DNA of 64,000 nt from Serinus canaria (Eukaryota; Chordata; Aves; Passeriformes; Fringillidae), in NCBI RefSeq assembly GCF_022539315.1, contig NC_066316.1, positions 98,016,179-98,080,178 of the forward strand, in the 5' to 3' direction. The notes below the pieces were generated by a model that saw only the letters and a list, made by a program, of their open reading frames with translations, did no database searches and was not told the DNA's origin. A program made the translations under genes and the position numbers. This document shows positions 47,769-58,565 of this stretch, in pieces. Position 1 is the first letter of the stretch. Each line of letters opens with the position of its first letter.

Positions 47769-48793
47769 AACTCCCAGGAAATAACAGCTTCATGTGCCAC
47801 AACAGTGTGGTACAGCTCATACAAAAGGCAGGATACATGAGCCAGGGCAATGACATTTTTGGCCAGACTTGAGCCTGGTATGTCATGTACTATGGTGAAA
47901 GAACAAATGAGGGGCAGGAAGAGCTTCTGTTTCAGCTGGCTATAAATAATTAGACTCAAAAGAGAACAGAGTCTACTCCAGGTATTCTCAGCATTCCTCC
48001 TGATCCTGGCTGGTGTCAGAGTGATACACCAGGAGCATCACTGTACCATTCAGCAGCTCTCTCGTCATTTATTTTCAGTTACAGGCCAGATTTTCTACAT
48101 CAGGACCAAATTTAAAGCAATTCCACCTGCTTTTGTACTTAAAAAACTGGTTGAAAGAAGTTATTTTTCTCTTTACCATCCAGTGCTGGTTAGTTCTGTT
48201 TGCAGGAACACGGCACAGACACCTCATTTATCAAACCACAGAAGTCTGTTCAGCCCAGCCTCCTGCTTTTACACTGTGCAGTTGCTTATGGGCAGCTATT
48301 GCTCACCTAATGCCTCATCACAAGGATTGCCCAGACTACAGCAAATGCCCTCTCAGAGAAAGACTCTATCAGATGATGCTGCCATCATAGTAAATGTAAA
48401 TATGCTTCATAAGACATCCATATTTTAGAAGCAGTCGAGAAAAACATGCACTAAATATTTCCAAGCGTTTGTTGAGTGAAAATCTAAGTGTTCTGAGCTC
48501 TGCTGCAGATTATTCTATTAGCACCCCATTTTAATGACATATTTATCAACTGAGCACAGCTAATGACTAATGACTTCAAACAAAACAAGTGTTAGTTTTG
48601 ATAAAACTAAGAGTTTAATGTTGAAACACAAGCTCTGCCTGACTGAAAAGATAAGTGCAACTCTCTCCCCAGGACCTCTTTGTGGACTGCATCATCTGTA
48701 GGCTCGTTTTCTTGACACTGATTTAATTTTTATTATGCTTATCTTCTCTATGCTTTAAGAGGGCCTGGCAGGAAGCTTTTCTCATTTAAAGAC

Positions 48794-48948
48794 AAAAAAA
48801 AAAAAAAAAGCCCCAAACAAACTAGTGTGTTGTTACTGACTTAGATGCACAGGTCTTTAATACACATCTCCAGATTTTTATCAGCCAATAATAATAGCAA
48901 ATGAAAAGGCAGTACACCTAGACAAAAAAAAAAAAAAAAAAAAAAAAA
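48794..48948. repeat. Two poly(A) runs (A16 and A25) 114 bp apart, both after GAC
   Basis: A16 at 48794-48809 and A25 at 48924-48948 each follow the trinucleotide GAC. The 114 bp between them and the sequence upstream match no SINE or processed gene that I recognise. Candidate explanation: a retrocopy tail with local duplication, or independent slippage. Confidence 0.7.
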
Positions 48949-50329
48949 GGCAGATTGTTCATGAAAAAAACTGTGTCAAATTAATGAACTAAGAGGTGGA
49001 TTTGTAGGAACTGGAAGATGCAGGGCACTGGCATCAAAACACAGCCACTCACTCCAGTGCTACTGGTCTGAACCCACTTTGTGCTGCATGCCTCAAGGAG
49101 TGGCTCCTCAGGGCAACCCAGTGGCTGTGGGGCAGTGTTTAAATGCCAAAGCAACTGCAGAAGCGACTCACTTTTGTTGGCAGAGATGAACTCTGCATGG
49201 AAAGGGCTGTGAGCACCCATGGGCAGAGCAGACCCTGACAGTGGCTGCAAGGGGGCATGTGAGATGCATAGAATGGGCAGGGACCTCACTGCCGCTCACC
49301 ATCCCCTCCCACCCTCTCACAGTCAAATCCAATCCCAGCTTCAAACTCATTGGTGTTTTTTATTGCTCTCCTTCCTCAGGGAGCCTTTTCAGTCCCTGCC
49401 TGCTCTAACAGGCCAGAATCACTATTTCATTTTCAGACTGAAGCCATTCCTGAGCACAGCAGCCCGTTTGCACTGGCAGGGCAGCTGGTGACACCAGCTG
49501 TGCCATCCCCAAGCTTAATCATCATCCTTACCCCTAATGTTTGCTGCACTAATGGAGATCACTACCATCCCAAATATTCCCCAATTTACCAGGCTAAATT
49601 AAACTTATTTTCTTTGCATTGGCCAAGCTTTCCTTCCCAGTCATGCCCAGAGCCTGGTCCAGGATTGCCTTAGGACAGTCTGTCCCTACACTGTGCAGCC
49701 CTGACTCTTCACAAATGTCATTGTCTCCCTTCTTCCTTTCATGCCAAGGTAGTTCCTTTATATATTAAATAAAGTTGGCTCTTAAACATTAAAAATCAAA
49801 GAAGCACCATCACTTGAACTGGGAAATTTTGTAGTCAGAGCAGGGATGGAGTCAGCCCTCGTGCTGTGAATCCAAATAACCTCATTGATTTCAGGAGGTT
49901 TATACTGATTTAAACCTGTGACATTTCATCAAATTTACTCCTTGCATTTTTAAGGACAAACCTAAATTGGGATCTTCATGTAAAAATTATCTGGATGTCT
50001 GTGGATATTAAGGTAGCCTCCCCCCATAAGCTCTCAGGACCTGGATGTTGTAGGCCAGAGTGCACAGGTAAGGAAAAATTACTCCTCAGGCAGCAAACAG
50101 GGAATGCAACAGATCAGTCACAGATCTTTCTGTGGCAAAAACCAAGGTAATCTGCTGAGGCTGAGGGCACCATGCACAGCTCTGGTCTTTTACTCTGGGG
50201 TTAAAGCCAGCTGTTCACAAACTACTGAAGTGAAGTGAGGAAAATTAAAAAGAGCCTGTCTATAAAGTGACAGTAAAAGCTAGCCTAAGACATTGCCCAA
50301 GAAGCCAGTTTGAAAGCCTGTATTGGGAA

Positions 50330-51207
50330 GTTTGGGCTGCTATTCTGGTGATACTAAATTGGGAGGAGCTTTTGACTCCCTCAGAGGCAGACAAGCCCTG
50401 CAGAGAGACCTTCCAGAATTAGAGGGCTGGACAATGACCAGCCTACGAAGGATAACAGAGACAAGAGCCAGATTCTGCATCTGGGATGGAGCAGCCCTGG
50501 GTGTACAGACAGAGTGGGGAATGAGAGGCTGGAGAGCAGTGCCATGGAAAGGGATTTGGGGTCCTGGTCAGCAGAAAGTTGAACATGAGCCAGCAGTGCC
50601 CTGGCAGCCAGGAGGGCCAACCCTGCCCTGGGGACATCAGGGACAGCATGGCCAGCTGGGCAAGGGAGGGGATTGTCCTGCTCTGGTCTGCACTGGGGCA
50701 GCCTCACCTCCAGTGCTGGGGGCAGCTCTGGGTGCCACAAGGTAAGAAGGGCATGAAACTATTGCAGAGTGTCCAAAGGAGGCCACAAAGATGGTGAAGG
50801 GCCCTGGGGGAAGGCGTGTGAGGAGTGACTGAGGTCACTTGGTCTGTTCAGCCTGGAGGAGACTGAGGGCAGACCTCACTGCAGCTACAGCTTCCTTGGG
50901 AATGGAAGAGGAAGGACAGACACTGATCTCTTATCTGTGGGACAGTGGCAGGACCTGAGAGAATGGCCTGAATCATGTCAGGGGAGGCTTAGGTTGGATG
51001 TTAGAAAATGGTTCCTCACCCAGAGGGTGGTCAGACACTGGACCAGGTCCCAGCACCAGCCTGACAGAGCTCAAGAAGCACTTGGACAATGCTCGCATGC
51101 AGATGGCTTAATTCTGGGGGCTGTCCTGTGCAGGGCCAGGAGTTGGACTTGGTGATCTTTATGGGTGTCTTCCAATGCAGGATAGTCTAAGCCTGTTATT
51201 CTATGAA
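50330..51207 (+). mobile_element. CR1 LINE, longest copy in the window, plus strand with 3' tail
   Basis: About 880 bp can be followed from the reverse transcriptase C-terminal region (LGGAFDSLRGRQALQRDL near 50353) through EHEPAVP/QQCPGSQ (frame-shifted from NMSQQC) to the ORF2 C-terminus (GRLRLDVRKWFLTQRVVRHW near 50985) and a 3' UTR ending in a decayed ATTCTATGA repeat at about 51200. The first frame closes at 50745 after several shifts. It is 5'-truncated and inactive. An A/C tract follows about 50 bp downstream. Confidence 0.9.
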
Positions 51208-51256
51208 GAGCTTTGCAGTTTAAAATCCCTGTAAAAGAAAAGAAAATGAAAAGGAG

Positions 51257-51421
51257 TAAACAAACAACAACAACAAAAAAACCCAAACAAACCAACCCAC
51301 CAACCAAACAAAATACTCCCAAAAAAACCCCAACCAACCAAGAAAAACAAACAAACAAACAAAAATAACCCCCAAAACTCCAAACAAACAAATTAAAACC
51401 AACCAAACAAACAACCCACAA
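51257..51421. repeat. 165-bp strand-asymmetric A/C tract
   Basis: Almost only A and C on the plus strand (about one G and half a dozen T), in AAAC, CCAA and CAA units. It follows the CR1 3' end after a short A/G-rich stretch. Minus-strand frames through it encode strings of F, L, V, W and G that mimic membrane helices; this is an artefact of G/T composition. Confidence 0.9.
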
Positions 51422-51428
51422 TAAAACA

Positions 51429-52334
51429 GCTGTTCCATAATAAAAAAATGTTTAAGGTACAGAGTGGGAAGGTCAAGCAAAAACCCTGCTGTGCTGCTTC
51501 TCCTAAGAAACCAGTTAAGCAGACTGTAAAATCACTTATAGCCTGGGCTCACTTTCCATATTTTAGTAATTGACTTCCTAACGTGAGCAAATGTGGGATT
51601 TTCCAGACATGTCACAACAGCACAACCCTTTCCCAGGAATACCTGGCAAATAAGTCTGAAAAGGGGTGAGGCCACATTCTGAGACAAAAATTCTGGGTAA
51701 GAATGGTTTGCAGAGTCAACATCACCACTTGGGTATGCCTGCCTTAAAACCTCACTTATGCACTGACAGCTGGGTTCTGCTGTGATATTCCTGGGGACTA
51801 TCAGCTCTGATACCCTGAAAAAGAAATGCAGCTGAAAGGGGAGGCCACCCACAATGACCAAGAGGCCATGATGGTTCTCTGCTATGAGACAACCAAGAAT
51901 CACAGCAAGGTTGATTTTGGTGGGGAACACAAGACAACTCTTGGGGACTTAATGTCTTCCAGGTGGCTGCACTGTTTGCTTTGCACTGTGTCTCATGATG
52001 CCAGCCCTTGCCTGGGGCATGGGAGTGAGTGCACACCTGTGATGGAGCTGATGGGGGCAGAGCAGGCTGAGCTCTGCTCTGATGTGGCCCATTGCTCATC
52101 TCAGTCGTGGTAAACACCCTCCTTTGACTTTCACAGTCCAGCTGCATCATGGTGTTGCTGGCAGAAGACAGAATAGGCCTTTGATATTGAAAAAGAAAGA
52201 AGGTGCTGTGAAACTGTGTCTCAAGGGTCATTAGACAAACTTATCTAAACTTGCCATTTTGGATTTTGCTGGGTGGTTTACTGCTGCATTTAACCCAGAC
52301 AGCTCTCCTGGATTTCTGGTGAGCATCAGAGAGC
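51429..52334. other. Unannotated non-coding sequence
   Basis: Two overlapping minus-strand frames (132 codons, 51930-51532; 159 codons, 52231-51752) and a 95-codon plus frame cover this part. None shows a domain. The stretch 52250-52334 may be a further eroded part of the adjacent CR1 copy. Confidence 0.5.
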
Positions 52335-52505
52335 CTTCCTACCCTCCAGCAGATCCACATTCCTAAACTGGTGTCACCTGTGAAGTGACTGAAGGTGCTC
52401 TCGATCCCCTCATGCAGATCATTGATAAGGATATTAAACAGGACTGGCCTTGACACAAGCCTGGATCATCACTTGCAACCAGCCACCAACTGGCTGATTA
52501 AAGGG
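52335..52505 (-). mobile_element. CR1 LINE reverse transcriptase fragment, minus strand
   Basis: On the minus strand the frame starting at 52456 reads RPVLFNILINDLHEGIEST, followed by FSHFTGDTSLG where CR1 has a KFADDTKLG-type catalytic box, so the catalytic aspartate pair is destroyed. The plus strand has the matching CTCGATCCCCTCATGCAGAT and GGATATTAAACAGGACTGGC. Both ends are truncated. Confidence 0.9.
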
Positions 52506-55500
52506 GATTTAATTTTCTTTCCCTACAGAAGTTGTAATTTTGAGTAGGTTTTCTCCCCACTTGTCAAGAGAGCACAGGCCACCAACTAGCTCAGACAGAG
52601 AATAGTGGCTAAAATCATCACTTCAAATTGCACGTTTGAAAAAGGGGTTCTGGAAACATGTAATCCTTATGTTATGAAACCATAAGACACACAGGGTTCT
52701 GCATATTTGGGATTGGTCACACTGGAAACTTAGCAGATGTGTTATTGTGAGCCTGGTGTATTAGCTGGAGAGAGTGGGAGAAGCACTAAATACTTTGAGT
52801 GATATCTCAAAAGCAGAGAAAGAATAAAGGCACACTGCCATGGCATGAGCAATTCTCATATTAGACTTGGTTGAACTACTTATTATAAAATGTATTCATT
52901 ATGCATTCACTTCCCTTCTGGCCAGCATATAGCCCATGAATCAGCTCTAATTTTTCCTAATTTTATTCAGCAACCCTTGTTTAGCAGATGGAATGAAAGA
53001 CAAATTTTTAGCCTCCTGGCTTTCCAGAGTGTTTGTCTCAATTACATCTGATACAAGGCCATTCCCCAGCCCAGCAGCATATTTACCTGCAATTTAGCAT
53101 CTGTCCCCAGTATTTTTACAGCTAGACCAAAAAGATGAACCCTTTATAAGCAGAAAATGTTATTCTGCTAAAATCGGGGAAACACCAGGACTTGCAAATG
53201 TGACATTAATACCTAGCAATTGTTTGAAACAGCTCTGAGCAGTTTTTCTCAAAATCCCTTAAACCCTCTCTACATTAAAACTACTCTATGGGAGTAGTGT
53301 ACATGAAATGCATAGATTATTCATGCTGGTTATTTACTTTCAAAGCCTTGACAGCAGCCAGGAAAGGAACTAGAAATGCTCTGCATCTCTCCAAGCCAAG
53401 AATGTGGATTTTCTTGCTGTTCATCCCCAATTCTCTCCCTTTATCTCATGACTCAGCTGCCTGATGCAAGGGTTTGCAATTACAGCTTGGCTGATTAGCT
53501 TCCTGAATTGCGTGCTGTGGTTTCTAGACTTCACATGCAATTTTGACACATATATAGATTTTATAAATTCACTTTCAAGAAGCACTTTGTTGTCCTATTT
53601 TGTGAGTTTTCCTGCTGATAAACCCTAATGACCTGAATATTTAAGCCACCTAGAAGACACAAGAGCCAGCGACAGGGCAGGCCAAGACTCAGTTCTCCTC
53701 TTAAAAAACCACCAAGTTGTTTGTTTAGCCCAGGTGAGAAGCCTTGGTGGAGAAAAGATGCCTCAAGCAAGCTGCCTGCAAATGCCTATGAGCCTGAGAT
53801 GCCACTGATGCAGCCCCTGGGTTTCCACCAGCTGGGCTCAGAGCTTGCAAGTAGGCACTGCCTCCTGTCAGGGGGTGAATGCTCCACAGAAAAAGCTGTA
53901 ACTAAAGAGCAAAGTTCCTCCTGTTTGTGCCTGCAACCAAAACAATCTCTCCAGGGCCAGTCAGCTCAGCTGGAGGAAAGGCCCTGGGGGTGACACAGTC
54001 TCTGCTTCCTGTTTTTCTCTTTGTACAGTAAATGGGTTTCTAAGGTCTCCAGAGACGCAACTGAACGAGAACCTCAGACCTGAGCATCCTTGAACTTTTG
54101 GCAAGTGTGGATTCAGTTTTGGATGCAAAAACTTCAGCTCAGATGTATTTTTAATATTATTTATCCTCAGAAAGCTCTGCTCAGCCTCCTGCACTGCACC
54201 ACCCGAGGCCTGCAGGAGTGCTGCTGTCCCCATCAGCCAACATGCCCTGTTCCAAGGCAGGGTGAACCCCAGCCTGCCGAGCAGCTGGGCAGGTCTTCTT
54301 TGCCATCGTGTGTTATTTGAATTCCAAAAGTATGCCTGTGTAAGGGAAGGTCTGTTGTTGGCAAACCCTGGCTACACCCTGGAGGTAAGCTGAGGAAAGA
54401 GCAGCTCTTTTGCTCTTCCCCTTCCCAGCTATGGGTGAAACATCCATAATAAATTTTAGCATTCAAAAAAAAAGTAATTTCCCCTAAAAGTCTTGGTTTT
54501 ATTAGATTTCCATTAGTCTTCCCTTTATTCTTAGGTGTTTGATTTAGGGGACACAATCTTTATGAATGTAGATGTCAAAATTAGTGGTCTGGTCTGAGAC
54601 ATAAAATGGAGCAAAACCACTAGGTTTTTGTGTTAGTATTTACTGCTGTCCCAAGAAATAGTGCAAGTCAGTGGGACCAGACTGTTTGGCCTCATGCCAT
54701 AACTTTTCAGCCACAATTCATATGATTTTCAGTTAGCCTTTTGCTCCAAGTGGTCATTAAATGCTGATTGTTAAAACATGGACTAAGAATTAAGATAATT
54801 ATAATTATCTTCATGGCCTCATGGAAAAAGGCCAACTTGATAAATCCATTCTTCAAGCTCCTTAGCCTGAAAAGAAGCAGTTTTCCTCTTCAAAAGTAAG
54901 GTCTGGAAAACCATTTTAAATTTATGCTATTTTATTTTATTAGTAGTTTTGTGGTCTGAGATGATGAGGTTGATGCCAGATGTGTGTCCTCACTTGTCCA
55001 AGTGGCTGCCACTGATGCAGGAATGAACAAGAACCGTAGAAAGAGCAGTGTGGGCAACTGGCCTACCTGGGGTTTTGTCTGTCCCAGCTAATGTCCTTCT
55101 GCTTATAATTTTGGCCACACATCCCCTGGAAATGTTCAATGTGATGATGCCAAATGGTGCATGGCAAGGCTGTGTGTCATATCCAGCTTTCTAGCCAGGA
55201 GTGCTAGTGCCAGATGATGCCTGCTTGAAGTTTCTTCACACTTTTCCAATCACAGCCCTAAAGTGTGCAGGTGAGGTTTGGGCATTCCCTTGCCCCTTAT
55301 GCACAGTGCTACACAGTCCTTCAGTAAGCTACAGTGCAGGGTTGTCAAAAGTATGTGCAAGTTGCTGGGTGCAATCTCAGCAGTATTTGTGTTTTCATGG
55401 TGCTGTGATGTCTTCCCACTGAATTCAGGGAGAAATCATTTCTGAGACAAGGGAAAGCAAGGAGCTGGACCTCCTTCTGCAGCTTCCCAGGAGAAGTGAG

Positions 55501-58045
55501 GCTTTCTACCTATTAAAACACAATATTTCCTCCTTGGCAAGGAGAAAGCAGGGATTGTGTGTGGAAGGTGTTATGTTTTCCTCATGCTTTTTGTTCTTTG
55601 CCACCCTTCTTTGGGTATTCTGGATAGTTACCCCATGTGAACAGGGATTTCATCCTCCCAGTGTTACCTGGAAGCTAATAGTGTTGGAAGAAGGGAATCT
55701 GCCTCCTGAGTAAAGGCATTAGGAATGTAGATAATGGCTTTTAGCTTTCTGGCTCCCAAACACTCTCTGTCCCTGTGGGAGTTCCATAAATCACCCTCCC
55801 CAGAGCTGCTCTCCAGCTGCTCCAGATGTGCACAGTGTTTCTGAAAGCCATCATGCACAGAACAAGTCTGTCTTACTCATGGGAGAGACAAGGTTGTGGC
55901 TTCTCACTGGATGGGGAAGGCTTGTGCCTCCAGCTAAATGCCACATCCACAGGCTGGGAGAGCCTCTCCTGAAGCCCACACAGCCAATGCTTTTCTGGGC
56001 TCAGGAAATGTTGGTGGACATGAAGGAAAAAGCCCCTGGTAGACATGAAGTCAGCTACTGCCAGCAAAGACCATCTTGCCAGGGAAGAGCTGTGGTGTGA
56101 CAGGGAACATGTGGCTGCTTTGGTGCTCCCAAAAAGCTCCACAGAAGACACAGTGCTAATTAGATTTTCAGAATTAACTAATTGTATCTCTTCTGTTTGT
56201 TGCCCACCTTAAACTCGCACCAGCAAAAGTGGAGGGAGACCTAGGCCTGCTCCTGTTTCCTACTTCATTAAAGGTCTTCTGCTGGAATTGCTCCTGCCCA
56301 TGTCCGAGGCCGGGGAACCAGTCCACATCCTCCAGCCTTCATCTCCTCCCACATGTTCTTTAACCTGTGCCACCCTGAACATGGTCTTGCCTCTCCTGGG
56401 TGGCACTGCTGCTCCAGCACAGCTGTGCTGTCCCAGTTTGGCAGTCTGGATCATGAGCAGTTCTGCACTCAGTCAGTGTGAGTTGTGTTGAATTCCCTTG
56501 TGTTGTTTTTGTTATGTAGTGGCATATTGATCCAGAAAAACTCCTCGCTGGACCCCTTGGTAGGAAAGTCTTTGAGAAGTCAGCATAATCTAAAAATCCC
56601 TCTAGAAGAATTCAGTGAGGCAGCTCAAAAAATCTTCCATCATTGTGTTGGTACTTTCCCACACCATGATGTGTTTCTTCATGTGTATGATGCTAGGACT
56701 GCCCTTCTGCAGACTCTTGGTACAAGCTTATTTGAGTAACCCTGTTCTGAGGAAGATGGGGAAAAGCTGGGCAGGTTTGATGTTCTGACCTTTGGTACTG
56801 ACCTTTGTAGAAAATGGTGTCAGGAAGAGCTCAGAACAGGTCTCCCCTGGTGCTAATGGCTGCACAGCGTGGGCTTGGTGCTGTAGGTATAAGGGGAGGG
56901 CGAGGAGGAGAGCAGCAGAGGGCATGGAAGGGGAGGCTGATGAGATGCCATGGCTATTTGCTGCCATCTCTTATGGCAAGCAGCAGTCTCTCAGAGTGCC
57001 ACATTTTTCAAGAACTGGTAGGATGGAGAAAATGGGCTCACTGTCTGGCAGCACTGGTGAATAAGTGATGGTAGGTAGATACAGGCTGTACTGTGTCCAT
57101 AACCTTATTGCCTTTCTTAGGTGAAATTTCCCCAGTACCTGTAGTGGTTCTGGATTTGAGGGTAGCATTTCAGCAGCTGTGATGTTATGTTAAAGCAGAC
57201 ACAATGTCTGAAAGCTCCCAAGACCACACTTGCTCTTGCTCATGCCTATTTCATTGAAAAAAGCACTTTCAGGAAAAACAGTTTTGAAATAATATATTCC
57301 AGGCACCACAACATGTAAAGGAAGTGACACAGCAGGCTTCACAATAAATAGGAAAGCAGATAAATCCAGAGCCAGATTTATGAACCAACTGTTTTAAAGA
57401 GTCTTAAAAGAGTGAAAAGTATACACTAATCAAAGCAATGATGTCTCATTTTGTGTTGTGCAGTGTGCTATGCAGTGCCTGGACAGGTAAAAAGCAGTCA
57501 GGTAAAACATTTCAGGGCACTGCCACAGTATGGGCTGGCATGGCCCTCCATGCCTTTTGGAATGGCCCTAACTCCTCCAGGGGTTACTGGTCCACAGGGC
57601 TGCTGGGGTCCTGTTGTAGATGCAGCTTTGAGGATGCACACAAGCACACCAAAAGTGAACAGCTCACTGAGGAGCAAACACTGGGGCTAGGGCTGGTGCA
57701 TGTGTAATGGAGTTGGGCACTTACATAGGATAGGATTTTTTAAGGAAGGGCACAGTGCTGCAGGTAACATGGGAAGCCCTGACAGTCTTATTTCAACTGC
57801 TGTGATTCCTAATTTTTTTTCCTCTAAATGCTTCCTGCTAGTCTTCATTGATCATAATTATTTACCCTGTAGAGGCTATACAGGAAAATAAGGAATGTTT
57901 CTTCATATAGGAGCTAGATACCATTAGCTCTAGTAATTGGAAGAAGGTATCAATTCTTTTAAAGTAATCAAAATAAACAAGATATTATTTCTTTGACTAT
58001 TGATATAGCTCATCATTCTAAAGGGACTAAATTATGGATGGCTGA
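52506..58045. other. Non-coding sequence, no recognisable genes
   Basis: Single-copy looking, of average composition. Open frames of 90-107 codons (54556-54233 minus, 56151-55873 minus, 55828-56100 plus) have no domain. A perfect palindrome is at 54792-54811. Confidence 0.5.
54792..54811. repeat. Perfect 20-bp palindrome with paired GATAA motifs
   Basis: AAGATAATTA is followed immediately by its reverse complement TAATTATCTT. Each half holds a GATAA core, and TAATTA/ATAATTAT lies at the centre. It might bind GATA and homeodomain factors as a dimer site, or it may be chance in AT-rich DNA. Confidence 0.8.
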
Positions 58046-58565
58046 GAAGGCCATCCCAAGTCCTTCTCAGCATGGCTGCTCTGGATCTGTTCACTGCCCA
58101 GCCTGGAGCAATACTGGGGGTTGCCCTGACCCAGGTGCAGCACCTTGCACTTGGTGGTGTTAAACCTCATGAGATTCCTATGGGCCCAATTCTCGAGCTT
58201 GTCCAGGTCCCTCTGGATGGCATCCCATCCCTCAGGGGTGTCAGCAGCAACACTCAGCTCTGTGCCATCTGAAAACTTGCTGAGGATGCACTCGAGCCCT
58301 TCATCTATATTATTAATGCATATATTAAATATATTAATGCAGATATTAAATAACCCTGGTCCCAGTATGGGCCCCTGAAGACACCACTAGCTACTGATGT
58401 CCATCAGGAATCTCAGCTGTTGACCTTAATCCCCTGGATGTGTCCATCCAACCACTTTCTTATCTACCCAACAGTCTATCCACTGAATCCATCTCTCTCC
58501 ATCCAGAGAGGGATGTGGGACCTTGTCAAAGGCTTTTGATCCTTGTAAAATCCAGGCTGGTAGCA
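58046..58565 (-). mobile_element. CR1 LINE reverse transcriptase region, minus strand
   Basis: The plus strand is the reverse complement of CR1 ORF2 over about 520 bp: CCCAGCCTGGAGCAATACT, GACCCAGGTGCAGCACCTTG, GTCCCTCTGGATGGCATCCC, then GAAAACTTGCTGAGGATGCA. On the minus strand this encodes KFSDGTELS where intact elements have a KFADDTKLG-type motif, and LGWPSQP past the 'AEKDLG' region. Plus-strand frames over it are antisense shadows. Confidence 0.9.
58312..58353 (+). repeat. 21-bp tandem duplication inside the CR1 copy
   Basis: ATTAATGCATATATTAAAT (58312) recurs 21 bp later as ATTAATGCAGATATTAAAT (58333) with one change. It corresponds to the IND/ATLK stretch of the reverse transcriptase and adds seven codons without changing phase. 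Confidence 0.8.

Larger units (their letters stand above)
43871..50329. other. Non-coding sequence with a minisatellite and two poly(A) runs
   Basis: No gene or RNA recognised. Frames of 100-135 codons (47419-47784, 48021-48428, 49289-48981, 49350-49673) lack domains, and the first runs through the 41-bp minisatellite. A TATATATTAAATAAAG motif near 49759-49774 has a polyadenylation signal but no upstream exon. Confidence 0.5.

Noticed and set aside
51071..51480. Minus-strand frames encoding F/L/V/W/G-rich 'membrane proteins'
   Set aside because: They are translations of the A/C simple tract read in reverse.
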